Positions 1-8,463 of a stretch of DNA of 45,732 nt are shown piece by piece (position 1 is the first letter of the stretch; each line of letters opens with the position of its first letter). This stretch comes from Pseudomonadota bacterium (GTDB lineage Bacteria; Pseudomonadota; Alphaproteobacteria; Sphingomonadales; Sphingomonadaceae), in the NCBI GenBank assembly GCA_023457895.1, contig JAEXAY010000058.1, positions 1-45,732 on the forward strand, read 5' to 3'. The position numbers and the translations under genes were made by a program. Below the pieces are notes generated by a model, which was given only the letters and a program-made list of their open reading frames with translations, was not told the origin of the DNA and searched no databases.

Positions 1-1
1 G

Positions 2-367
2 CGCGCTGTCGCGCTGGTGGCCGGTATGTTCATGCTGGTCGCCAACACGGGATGTTCACCCGATGGCAATGCGGACAAGGACGATCGCTCGCTTCCTCTC
101 GCCGGAACGCATATCTTCACATGCGGAAACGGGACGAAAGTGCGGGTCGATTTTGTCGGCAACGGCCTGACGATCGATTTCGCGACCTTGCCCGATGGCA
201 AAGCCGAGCGTCTGACCGCTCCCGCCGCCGGCGTCACCTATTTTGGCGACACCATGAATCTCGCGATCTCGAACGGGTCGATCGTGGTCATACGGCCCGA
301 TGCCGGATCGCAGGTCTGCCGCCGCGACGGCCCCGGCCAGGAACGGGACGGGCGACCGCCTCCGTGA
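2..367 (+). CDS. lipoprotein with MliC-like domain (5' end outside window)
   Basis: The frame is open from base 2, so the true start probably lies before the window. The visible N-terminus is hydrophobic (AVALVAGMFMLVANTGC) and ends in a Cys, which looks like a lipoprotein signal, although Asn at -3 is a poor lipobox residue. The rest contains a compact region beginning FTCGNGTKVRVDF and ending QVCRRD. This Cys-to-Cys beta-rich pattern recalls the MliC/PliC lysozyme-inhibitor fold (C-type lysozyme inhibitors in the periplasm). The C-terminus is Arg/Pro-rich and probably unstructured. It lies 69 bp before the metal ATPase on the same strand. The family call is tentative; a generic envelope lipoprotein is the safe reading. 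Confidence 0.55.
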   Translation, partial: RAVALVAGMFMLVANTGCSPDGNADKDDRSLPLAGTHIFTCGNGTKVRVDFVGNGLTIDFATLPDGKAERLTAPAAGVTYFGDTMNLAISNGSIVVIRPDAGSQVCRRDGPGQERDGRPPP

Positions 368-436
368 TCTCGCACCGCCTCGCGCCCTATCCCCGGCGCG
401 GGCGCTGAACGAGATCGATGCAACAGAGGAAAATTC

Positions 437-2959
437 ATGACCGAACAGATCCAGCTCGACATCCCGCTTGTCCTTCCCGACATTCCGGACGCCAATGACG
501 CCTGCGTTGCGCGTCTGACATCCAATCTCGCGGCGCGACCGGGGATCGAGAAAGCGCATATCGTTCCAGCGGAAGGGGACAAGCCCGCGCTGCTGTGCAT
601 CCACTATGATCCGGGCATCCTCTCGCTTTCGCGTATCCGCGACATCGCGCGCGGCGCAGGGGCCGCCCTTGCCGAACGCTACGGCCATGCCCTGTGGCCG
701 GTGAAGGGGATCGGCCATCAACGCAAGGCCCGCACGGTGAGCGAGCAGTTACGCGCCTTGCCAGGCGTGTTGGAAGCCGACGCCAATGCCGCTGGCATGG
801 TGCGCGTGGAGTTCGATCGGGAACAGGTGTCCGAAAAGGACATTCTTGGCGCGCTGTCGCGGTTGGGCGTCAAGCAGACCAGGCGGTCGCTGGTGTCGCC
901 TGTTCCCGAAGCTACGCCAAGGGATGCCCATGCCGGTCACGATCACGGCCCCGGCGGGCATGACGAAAAGGCCGCGCACAAGGAAGGCGATGGTCACGAT
1001 CACGATCATGGCGCTTTCCTTGGCCCCAATACCGAACTGATTTTCGCGCTGGCCTGCGGCGCGCTGCTGGCGATCGGCTTCGCCATTGAAAAGCTGGTTG
1101 CCGGAGCGCCAGCGTGGTTGCCGACGGCCCTCTATATCGGGGCTTATGGCTTCGGCGGTTTCTTCACGCTGCGCGAGGCGATCGACAATCTTCGTCTCAA
1201 GAAATTCGAGATCGACACGCTGATGCTGGTGGCGGCCGCCGGCGCCGCCGCGCTCGGCGAATTTGCCGAAGGCGCGCTGCTGCTGTTCCTGTTCAGCCTC
1301 GGCCATGCGCTCGAACATTATGCGATGGGCCGCGCCAAGCGGGCGATCGAGGCACTGGCCGAACTGGCACCGCGCACCGCCACGGTCCGGCGAGCCGACG
1401 GCACGACTGAAGAAATCTCCGTCGATGAACTGAAGGTCGGCGATACCGTGATCGTCAAGCCCGATGCGCGGGTTGCGGCCGATGGCTTCGTGGTCAAGGG
1501 CACCAGCGCCGTCAACCAGGCCCCCGTAACGGGCGAGAGCATTCCGGTCGACAAGCAGCCCGTCATGGACGATGCGGCGGCGCGCGCCAATCCTGAGCGG
1601 GTCGATGCTGCAAGCCGCGTGTTCGCCGGGACGATCAACGGCAGCGGTCTTATCGAAATCGAGGTGACGCGCCTGTCGAGCGAAAGCACGCTCGCCAAGG
1701 TGGTCAAGATGGTGAGCGAGGCGGAGACGCAGAAGTCGCCCACGCAGCGGTTCACCGATCGTTTCGAGCGGGTTTTCGTGCCGCTCGTCCTCGTTCTGGC
1801 GGTGGTGCTGCTGTTTGCCTGGGTTGTGGTCGATGAGCCGTTCCGCGACAGCTTCTATCGTTCGATGGCGGTGCTGGTGGCGGCAAGCCCCTGCGCGCTG
1901 GCCATCGCTACCCCCAGCGCGGTCCTCTCCGGCGTCGCACGCGCGGCGCGTGGCGGTGTCCTCGTCAAGGGCGGCGCCCCGCTCGAACTGCTCGGCTCGC
2001 TCGATGCTATCGCTTTCGACAAGACCGGCACGCTCACCAAGGGCGAGCCGCGCATCCAGCAAATCATCACCGCGCCGGGCGTGGACAAGCAGGAGCTGAT
2101 GGCGATCGCGGTGGCGGTCGAAAGCCTGAGCGATCATCCGCTGGCGCAGGCGATCGCGCGCGACGGTCGCGATCATGTCGGGGACTTTCCGGTTCCGAAG
2201 GCGGAAAGCCTGAAAAGCCTCACGGGGCGAGGCGTCTCGGCCGTGGTCGGGGAGGATGAAGTTCTGATCGGCAAGCCGGGCATGTTCGGCGCCGATGGCA
2301 TCCCACCGCTGTCCCCGGCGATGGCACAGGCCGTCGAGCAATTGCGCGAGGGCGGGCAGACCAGCATGGTCGTGCAGCGCGATGGCCGCGATCTTGGCGC
2401 AATCGGCCTGCTCGATACGCCGCGCGAGACGGCGATCGTCGCGCTCAAACGGCTGCACGAAATCGGCATCAAGCGGATGATTATGATCTCCGGCGACCAT
2501 CAACGGGCGGCCGAAGCGATCGCGCGTGAAGTCGGGATCGACGAGGCATGGGGCGATCTCATGCCGGAGGACAAGGTGGAGGCGATCAAGAAGCTGCGCG
2601 CCGAAACCAAGGTCGCGATGGTCGGGGATGGCGTCAATGACGCGCCCGCGATGGCGACCGCGACGGTCGGCGTCGCGATGGGGGCGGCAGGGTCCGACGT
2701 GGCGCTGGAAACGGCCGATGTCGCGCTGATGGCGGACGATCTGTCGCATCTGCCGTTCGCGGTCGGTCTTAGCCGCACCACGCGATCGGTGATCCGCCAG
2801 AATGTGTTCGTGAGCCTCGGTATTGTCGCTTTCCTCGTGCCCGCGACCATTCTCGGACTTGGCATTGGTCCGGCGGTCGCGGTCCATGAAGGCTCGACGC
2901 TCTTGGTGGTATTCAACGCGCTGCGCCTGCTCGCCTATCGGGACAAAACCAATGACTGA
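437..2959 (+). CDS. P1B-4-type heavy-metal translocating ATPase
   Basis: An 840-residue inner-membrane cation exporter. Start is ATG with AGAGGA just upstream. Two ferredoxin-like N-terminal segments (about residues 20-70 and 95-140) look like HMA domains but lack the CxxC metal site. A His/Asp-rich linker follows (about 164-195, with HDHDH). P-type ATPase motifs are intact: DKTGTLT near residue 528 (phosphorylated Asp), an HP motif (SDHPLAQAI) and GDGVNDAP near 730. The transmembrane metal motif is SPC near 483, not CPC, and the last helix has HEGST near 816. SPC plus HEG(G/S)T is the known signature of the P1B-4 subgroup (Co, Zn, Cd or Fe export), so the substrate is more likely one of these than Cu or Ag. 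It is the first gene of a tight operon; its stop overlaps the next start. Confidence 0.93.
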   Translation: MTEQIQLDIPLVLPDIPDANDACVARLTSNLAARPGIEKAHIVPAEGDKPALLCIHYDPGILSLSRIRDIARGAGAALAERYGHALWPVKGIGHQRKARTVSEQLRALPGVLEADANAAGMVRVEFDREQVSEKDILGALSRLGVKQTRRSLVSPVPEATPRDAHAGHDHGPGGHDEKAAHKEGDGHDHDHGAFLGPNTELIFALACGALLAIGFAIEKLVAGAPAWLPTALYIGAYGFGGFFTLREAIDNLRLKKFEIDTLMLVAAAGAAALGEFAEGALLLFLFSLGHALEHYAMGRAKRAIEALAELAPRTATVRRADGTTEEISVDELKVGDTVIVKPDARVAADGFVVKGTSAVNQAPVTGESIPVDKQPVMDDAAARANPERVDAASRVFAGTINGSGLIEIEVTRLSSESTLAKVVKMVSEAETQKSPTQRFTDRFERVFVPLVLVLAVVLLFAWVVVDEPFRDSFYRSMAVLVAASPCALAIATPSAVLSGVARAARGGVLVKGGAPLELLGSLDAIAFDKTGTLTKGEPRIQQIITAPGVDKQELMAIAVAVESLSDHPLAQAIARDGRDHVGDFPVPKAESLKSLTGRGVSAVVGEDEVLIGKPGMFGADGIPPLSPAMAQAVEQLREGGQTSMVVQRDGRDLGAIGLLDTPRETAIVALKRLHEIGIKRMIMISGDHQRAAEAIAREVGIDEAWGDLMPEDKVEAIKKLRAETKVAMVGDGVNDAPAMATATVGVAMGAAGSDVALETADVALMADDLSHLPFAVGLSRTTRSVIRQNVFVSLGIVAFLVPATILGLGIGPAVAVHEGSTLLVVFNALRLLAYRDKTND

Positions 2960-3983
2960 AACGCCTGACACGGATCGATCGCTGCCCCGCCTGATTTTCC
3001 CGCTTCCGGGCAATGAAGCCCTGGCGGAGCATCTGGCGAGGGCAGGGGGCTGGCCGCTCGGCACACTGGAAACCCGCCGCTTTCCCGATGGCGAGGCTTA
3101 TGTCCGGCTGCTCGATGATGTTGCCGGAAAGGCCGTCGATCTCGTCTGCACGCTTGCGCGGCCCGATGAAGGCTTCCTGCGGCTCGTCTTTGCGGCCGAT
3201 GCGGCGCGCGCGCTTGGCGCGCGCAAAGTGACGCTGGTGGCGCCCTATCTCGCCTATATGCGCCAGGATCGCCGCTTTCTGCCGGGTGAGGCGGTAACAT
3301 CGCAGAGCTTCGCGCGGCTTGTATCGTCCAGTTTCGATCGTCTCGTCACTGTCGATCCGCACCTGCACCGCTATCCGGCGCTCTCGCCCTTATATGGTAT
3401 TCCGGCGGATGCCTTGCAGGCGGCTCCCGCGCTGGCCGACTGGATCGCCGCCGAAGTCACGGCGCCGTTTCTGATCGGTCCGGACGCAGAAAGCGAACAA
3501 TGGGTATCGGCGATCGCGGACCGCGTGGGCGCACCCTATGCGGTGCTGCGGAAAATCCGTCATGGCGACCGCAATGTGGATGTCGAACTGCCGGACCTTA
3601 CTGGCTGGCGCGGGCGGCAACCCGTGCTGGTCGACGACATCGCTTCCTCCGGACGCACGCTGATCGAGGCGGCGCGCAAGATAGCATTGCAGGGTTTTAC
3701 CCCGCCTGTCGTCGTAGTGGTGCATGGCGTGTTCGCGGAGGATTCCTTCGAGCGTCTGTCGCCACTTTGCAGCCGGATCGTTTCGACCGACAGCGTTCCC
3801 CATGCCAGCAACGCAATCGCGCTCGCGCCGCTGCTGGCTCGCGGCCTCGCAGCCCACATATCCGCTGAAGGCGAGCTGATCCGTCACAGGCGGCCGCCTG
3901 AACCTGTCGATGAAGTGGATCTTGCGGGCATGGATTCGTTCCCGGCGAGCGATCCCCCTTCATGGACGAGCGGGGGACATTGA
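2952..3983 (+). CDS. ribose-phosphate pyrophosphokinase family protein
   Basis: A 343-residue PRPP synthetase homologue (ribose 5-phosphate + ATP to PRPP + AMP). Visible motifs are RFPDGEAYVRL (43-53), PYLAYMRQDRRF (98-109), DPHLHR (about 135-140), the flexible-loop Lys in LRKIRHGDRNVDV (199-211), and the PRPP loop VDDIASSGRT (227-236). All expected catalytic elements are present. The ATG overlaps the ATPase stop by 8 bp, suggesting translational coupling. The protein has an extra acidic tail ending in MDSFPASDPPSWT, not part of the enzyme fold. It is unlikely to be the housekeeping Prs because it sits in a metal/stress operon next to an AMP-phosphorylase-like enzyme; a specialised salvage role is inferred. 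Confidence 0.88.
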   Translation: MTETPDTDRSLPRLIFPLPGNEALAEHLARAGGWPLGTLETRRFPDGEAYVRLLDDVAGKAVDLVCTLARPDEGFLRLVFAADAARALGARKVTLVAPYLAYMRQDRRFLPGEAVTSQSFARLVSSSFDRLVTVDPHLHRYPALSPLYGIPADALQAAPALADWIAAEVTAPFLIGPDAESEQWVSAIADRVGAPYAVLRKIRHGDRNVDVELPDLTGWRGRQPVLVDDIASSGRTLIEAARKIALQGFTPPVVVVVHGVFAEDSFERLSPLCSRIVSTDSVPHASNAIALAPLLARGLAAHISAEGELIRHRRPPEPVDEVDLAGMDSFPASDPPSWTSGGH

Positions 3984-4061
3984 GACGATGCCCGCCTGGC
4001 TAAACACGGCGCAAGAGACAGGCGCGCGTCCTCCCTACATCCTCAAGGCAGAGTGGTTATC

Positions 4062-5420
4062 ATGTTGACGCTTACGTTCCTCGGCGGTGCTGGCACCGTC
4101 ACAGGCTCGAAACATCTTCTCACCCATGGCGACACGCGCATCCTGATCGACTGCGGGCTATTTCAGGGCCTCAAGAATCTGCGCGAGCTGAACTGGCAGG
4201 ACTTGCCGGTCAAGGCGTCAAGCATCGATGCCGTTGTGCTGACGCACGCCCACCTCGATCATTCGGGCTATCTGCCCAAGCTGGTGCGGGAGGGGTTTCG
4301 CGGTCGCATCTACGCAACGGCCGCGACATGCGATGTCGCGCGGCTCATTCTAAAGGACAGCGGGTTCCTGAACGAAAGAGACGCCGATTTCGCCAATCGC
4401 CAGGGCTTCTCGAAGCACAAGCCCGCGCTGCCGCTTTATGGTGTGCGCGACGCGGAACGCGCGATCGAAGCCTTTTCGATCGTGCCGTTTGACGAAGCGA
4501 CCGAATTGCCGGGCGGTGCCCGGCTGACCTTCCGCCGCGCAGGTCACATCCTGGGGGCGGCCGTCGCGCAAATCGAATGGGCCGGTCGCCGCATCGCCTG
4601 TTCGGGCGACCTTGGACGCTATGGCGATCCGGTCATGCTCGATCCGGCATCCATCGCCGAAGCCGACTATGTGCTGATCGAATCCACCTATGGAAACCGC
4701 ACACACGATCCGGCGGACGCCACCGACGCGCTGGGCACCGTGATCGAACGCACGGTGCAGCGCGGCGGAACAGTGGTGATCCCGGCCTTCGCGGTCGGCC
4801 GCGCGCAATCCTTGCTCTACCACCTCTGGAAGCTAAAGCGCGCGGGGCGTCTCGTGCATGTCCCGATCTATCTGGACAGTCCGATGGCGATTGCAGCGAC
4901 CGGGCTGCTTCATGCCCATCATGACGATCATCGGCTGACATCCGGCGAGTGCGATGAAGTCTGCACTATCGCCACCTATACGCGCGAGGTCGAGGAATCG
5001 AAGGCGATTTCGGCCAGTGACTGGCCCAAGGTCGTGATCTCGGCAAGCGGCATGGCGACGGGCGGCCGTGTCCTTCATCATCTGAAGGCGTTTGCGCCCG
5101 ATCCGAAGAATCTCATCCTCCTTTCGGGCTTTCAGGCGGCGGGAACGCGGGGACGGGCGATGTCGCAGGGCGCGCGCGAAGTGAAGATCCATGGCCAGTG
5201 GATTCCGGTGCGCGCTGAGGTCGACGAACTGTCGATGCTTTCGGCTCATGCCGACGCCGATGAGCTGATGCGGTGGCTCGGCGGATTCCGCAAAGCCCCC
5301 GCGCGCGTGTTCATCGTGCATGGCGAGGCCGATGCGTCCGAAGCCCTGCGGGGGCGGATCGACCGCGAGTTGGGATGGGATGCCGTCGTGCCGCGCCAGG
5401 ACCAGGTGTTTGAGCTGTGA
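4062..5420 (+). CDS. MBL-fold beta-CASP RNA metallohydrolase
   Basis: About 452 residues. Motifs in order: GGAGTVTGS (N-terminal strand), THAHLDHSG (61-69, the HxHxDH two-zinc site), GHILGAA, GDLGRYG, ESTYGNRTHD, PAFAVGRAQSLL, SASGMATGGR, LSGFQAAGTRGR and LSAHADADEL. Together these define the CPSF/RNase J-like beta-CASP nuclease family with its C-terminal RMMBL part. The likely role is RNA endo- or exonuclease activity in the cytoplasm. I chose the ATG at 4062 because the family starts at xLTFLGG; a GTG at 4053, with AAGG four bases upstream, would add three residues. The 3' end overlaps the phosphorylase gene by 4 bp (GTGA). The RNA substrate is unknown. Confidence 0.9.
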   Translation: MLTLTFLGGAGTVTGSKHLLTHGDTRILIDCGLFQGLKNLRELNWQDLPVKASSIDAVVLTHAHLDHSGYLPKLVREGFRGRIYATAATCDVARLILKDSGFLNERDADFANRQGFSKHKPALPLYGVRDAERAIEAFSIVPFDEATELPGGARLTFRRAGHILGAAVAQIEWAGRRIACSGDLGRYGDPVMLDPASIAEADYVLIESTYGNRTHDPADATDALGTVIERTVQRGGTVVIPAFAVGRAQSLLYHLWKLKRAGRLVHVPIYLDSPMAIAATGLLHAHHDDHRLTSGECDEVCTIATYTREVEESKAISASDWPKVVISASGMATGGRVLHHLKAFAPDPKNLILLSGFQAAGTRGRAMSQGAREVKIHGQWIPVRAEVDELSMLSAHADADELMRWLGGFRKAPARVFIVHGEADASEALRGRIDRELGWDAVVPRQDQVFEL

Positions 5421-6946
5421 CGGAACGACAGGACATCGTGTCGGCCGCGCGGCCGCGCCACCGTGTTCGACGGTTGCGGCTCCATAGCCAGCATCAGGTG
5501 ATTGTCGTCATGCGTGCGGATTGCGACGTTTGCCGGTCCGAAGGACTGGCGGCCCGTTCGCAAGTGCTGGTGACTCATGGCGAGCGGCATATCCACGCGA
5601 CCTTGTTTCAGGTCGAGGGCGAGGGGATGCTTGCGCTTGACGAGATCGGTGTGTCGGAGGCGGCGTGGACGCTGTTGGGCGCGGCCGATGGCGATGAAGT
5701 CGAGGTGGCGCATCCGCCCGCCCTGGAATCGCTCGCCGATGTGCGGCGGCGCATCTATGGCAACAGGCTCGATAGCCCTGCGCTTTCGGGAATCGTGCGC
5801 GATGTCGTCGATGGCCGCTACAGCGATGTCCATCTGTCGTCCTTCCTCACGGCAAGCGCGGCGCTTCCGCTCGATCAAGACGAAACCGTCGCGCTCACGC
5901 GCGAGATGGTGGATGTCGGCGACCGGCTGCGCTGGGACGTGCCCATCGTCATGGACAAGCATTGCATCGGCGGCCTGCCCGGCAATCGCACCACGCCGAT
6001 CGTCGTCGCGATCGTCGCCGCGAACGGCCTCACCATGCCGAAAACCTCGTCCCGCGCGATCACCTCTCCGGCGGGCACGGCCGATACGATGGAAACGCTC
6101 GCGCCGGTCGATCTCGACATACCGGCGATGAAGCGCGTCGTAGAAGCGGAAGGCGGGTGCATTGCGTGGGGCGGTGCGGTGCGCCTCAGTCCTGCGGACG
6201 ATATTTTCATCCGGGTCGAACGCGAGCTGGACATCGATACGGAGGGCCAGCTTATCGCTTCCGTCCTGTCCAAGAAGATCTCGGCAGGCGCAACCCACGT
6301 CGTCATCGACATCCCGGTGGGCGCAACCGCCAAGGTGCGAAGCGCCGAAGCGGCCGACCATCTTGCCGAGCGCATGACGGCCGTTGCCGCGCGGTTCGAT
6401 CTGGCGGTGAGCTGCCTGCGGACCGATGGATCGCAGCCCGTGGGGCGCGGAATCGGACCTGCGCTCGAAGCATTCGATGTGCTGGCCGTGCTTCAGAATG
6501 CCGCTGACGCGCCTGACGATCTGCGCCAGCGGGCGGCTCTGCTTGCTGGTGCGGCGCTTGAAATCGGTGGAGCTGCGCGCACGGGCGAAGGCATGGGGCT
6601 TGCCCTTGCGACGCTGGCCGACGGTCGTGCCTGGGCGAAGTTCGAGGCGATCTGCCGTATGCAAGGTGGCCTCCGAACGCCGCCCAAGGCGTCGCATGTT
6701 TACGCGCTCGTCGCCCCGATCGCCGGTCGCGTGGTCCATATCAACAATCGCAAGCTGGCGCGGCTCGCCAAACTCGCGGGAGCGCCTGACATCAAGCAAG
6801 CCGGTGTCCTGATGAAGGCACGGCTCGGCGAGGATGTCGATCGCGGACAGCCGCTCATGGAGGTTCATGCGGCCAGCGCCGCCGAACTCGCATATGCGCT
6901 CGATTATGCGGCGCGGGCCGGTGACATCGTGCTGGTCGAGCCATAG
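5417..6946 (+). CDS. thymidine phosphorylase family protein, AMP-phosphorylase-like
   Basis: A 509-residue member of the class II nucleoside phosphorylases. The length and N-terminal extension match archaeal AMP phosphorylases (about 500 residues) better than classical thymidine phosphorylase (about 440). The phosphate/sugar-binding segment reads DKHCIGGLPGNRTTPIVV and is followed by PKTSSRAITSPAGTADTME, the version characteristic of AMP phosphorylases rather than the KHSTGGVGD of DeoA. Expected reaction: NMP or nucleoside + phosphate to base + ribose 1,5-bisphosphate or (deoxy)ribose 1-phosphate. GTG start overlaps the nuclease stop. Next to a PRPP synthetase and an RNA nuclease it could complete an RNA-to-ribose-phosphate salvage route; this is inference. 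Confidence 0.87.
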   Translation: MTERQDIVSAARPRHRVRRLRLHSQHQVIVVMRADCDVCRSEGLAARSQVLVTHGERHIHATLFQVEGEGMLALDEIGVSEAAWTLLGAADGDEVEVAHPPALESLADVRRRIYGNRLDSPALSGIVRDVVDGRYSDVHLSSFLTASAALPLDQDETVALTREMVDVGDRLRWDVPIVMDKHCIGGLPGNRTTPIVVAIVAANGLTMPKTSSRAITSPAGTADTMETLAPVDLDIPAMKRVVEAEGGCIAWGGAVRLSPADDIFIRVERELDIDTEGQLIASVLSKKISAGATHVVIDIPVGATAKVRSAEAADHLAERMTAVAARFDLAVSCLRTDGSQPVGRGIGPALEAFDVLAVLQNAADAPDDLRQRAALLAGAALEIGGAARTGEGMGLALATLADGRAWAKFEAICRMQGGLRTPPKASHVYALVAPIAGRVVHINNRKLARLAKLAGAPDIKQAGVLMKARLGEDVDRGQPLMEVHAASAAELAYALDYAARAGDIVLVEP

Positions 6947-6963
6947 GAAAGGGGTTCAAGGAG

Positions 6964-7533
6964 ATGCCGTCACGTCCTCCCGTCGATCTCGCTCAGGAAC
7001 AGCGGCGGATCTTGCGTAACAGCGCGTTCGCGCTGCTGGTCTGCGTTCTCGTTCTGACCGCAGCTCATTGGAGCATTCCGCGCCTGTTCCGGATGCCCGG
7101 CGACGATCTTGCCAGTCTGCTGACCTTTTGGGCGGGCTGTGCGCTGCTGACGGTGCTGTGGGTCGTCGTCGGCTTCGCCATGGTGGCGCGCGGGAGGCGG
7201 CATTCGCCCGACGACATCGGCGGGTCCGCCTTCGCGCGCCCCAGCCCGCGCATCGCCATTCCCGTCGCTTTCCTGCAAAACACGCTCGAACAGGCGTTCA
7301 TGGCCGTGATCGTGCAGATTGCGATTCTGCTGCTGGTGGGCGCTCAGTTGGCGGCGCTGGTCGCTGGCCAGGTATTCTTGTTCGCGATTGGCCGGATCAC
7401 GTTTCTCGCGGGCTATCCGAAAGGAGCGGGCGGCCGCGCCTTCGGTCTGGCGGTAACGGCGCTGCCGACGCTCGCCGGTCTGGTCGTGGCGTTAGGCGCG
7501 CTTGTCAGTGCGCTGCTGGCGCGTGTGATGTGA
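6964..7533 (+). CDS. MAPEG family membrane protein
   Basis: A 189-residue protein with four predicted hydrophobic helices (about residues 22-40, 55-77, 105-140 and 150-187). The central segment has the order LQNTLEQAFMAV ... GRITFLAGYPKGAGGRAFGLAVTALP, which matches the MAPEG pattern (NTLEQ, then GR..Y..GY....RA.G) of membrane-associated eicosanoid/glutathione metabolism proteins. It begins 18 bp after the phosphorylase with AAGGAG just before the ATG, so it ends the same operon. Bacterial MAPEG proteins are poorly characterised; glutathione transferase or peroxidase activity is possible but not shown. Confidence 0.75.
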   Translation: MPSRPPVDLAQEQRRILRNSAFALLVCVLVLTAAHWSIPRLFRMPGDDLASLLTFWAGCALLTVLWVVVGFAMVARGRRHSPDDIGGSAFARPSPRIAIPVAFLQNTLEQAFMAVIVQIAILLLVGAQLAALVAGQVFLFAIGRITFLAGYPKGAGGRAFGLAVTALPTLAGLVVALGALVSALLARVM

Positions 7534-7561
7534 GCGGCCGATGATGAAGAAAAAGCATCGA

Positions 7562-8362
7562 TCACCCGCTGATATACCAGGAAAACTCCGGGCATTCCGT
7601 GAACTGTCTGGTGGCATTGCCGAACAGCCGATCGCGCAAGCTCCGTTCGCTGCGGGCGCCGGAGACGACGATATTGGCGCCCGCCGCAAAGGCGTGGTCC
7701 ACAATCACGTCGCCGGGGCGGCCTTTGGGATCGGGAAGGTGTATCGGCTCCACCGGCAAGTCGGATCGCCTGAGAAAGTCCGCGATCTCGTCGAGCCTCC
7801 GGGCCGATACCTCGTCGCCGACGCCGACAATATGGATTTCGCGGGCGAGGGCGAGCAGGGCGCGAGCCGAATGCAAGGCCCTGCGGGCTGCGGCGCAGTC
7901 CTTCCAGGCGACAACTGCCACATCGATGTCACTTGGCTCGATGTCGCTTTTCAGCCTCAGAACCGGGGTTCCCGAACGAACCGCAAGGTCGATGGGATCG
8001 GGCGTGACGCAATGCGCGCTCGTCTGCGCGATCGTGACGAGCAGGTCAGCGGTATAAAGATGGTCGACAAGCGCCTCGTCGGGCTGACCGACGCCGCTGC
8101 ACCAGTCCAAATCAGGGCTTTGCAGGGCCTTTTCACCGATCCGCCGCACCGTCGCGAGTTCGGTTTCCATGCGCTGTTCCAGCTCCGACGTGACGAGCGG
8201 ATTGAGGATCGCGGACTGGACGAAATCTGCGGTCCGGGGCCAGGCATAGGAAACACAGGACAGCCGTGCCTCAAGCCGCGCGTTGAGATGTGCGGTCCAC
8301 GCGAAAAGAGGGGCAATATTATCTTTCGGGCACGCCTCGATCAGGATGTCCTTGATTTGCAT
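7562..8362 (-). CDS. universal stress protein (tandem UspA domains)
   Basis: 266 residues on the minus strand, convergent with the MAPEG gene and divergent from copA. The C-terminal half has the UspA pattern: a strand (IDVAVVAWKD), an AAARRALHSARALLALA helix, and an ATP-loop-like end (AAGANIVVSGARSERSLRDRLFGNATRQF). The N-terminal half (KDILIEACPKD ... ADLLVTIAQ) is a weaker Usp copy lacking the G-2x-G-9x-G loop. Cytoplasmic stress protein; nucleotide binding would be limited to the second domain. The overlapping plus-strand open frame is an antisense shadow. Confidence 0.85.
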   Translation of the reverse strand: MQIKDILIEACPKDNIAPLFAWTAHLNARLEARLSCVSYAWPRTADFVQSAILNPLVTSELEQRMETELATVRRIGEKALQSPDLDWCSGVGQPDEALVDHLYTADLLVTIAQTSAHCVTPDPIDLAVRSGTPVLRLKSDIEPSDIDVAVVAWKDCAAARRALHSARALLALAREIHIVGVGDEVSARRLDEIADFLRRSDLPVEPIHLPDPKGRPGDVIVDHAFAAGANIVVSGARSERSLRDRLFGNATRQFTECPEFSWYISG

Positions 8363-8463
8363 TTCGGCTCTCCAGGTGACGGGCCATATGATTTGGCGAC
8401 GGTTCTATTGTGGTGCGGCAGCTTAAACAGAAGCCGCGATCTGGTCATGGAAATATCGTAATA

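Noticed and set aside
749..3064. 771-residue minus-strand open frame opposite the metal ATPase
   Set aside because: Shadow of the P-type ATPase with no recognisable domains.
7541..8461. 306-residue plus-strand open frame opposite the universal stress gene
   Set aside because: The minus-strand protein has UspA motifs; the plus-strand translation has none.
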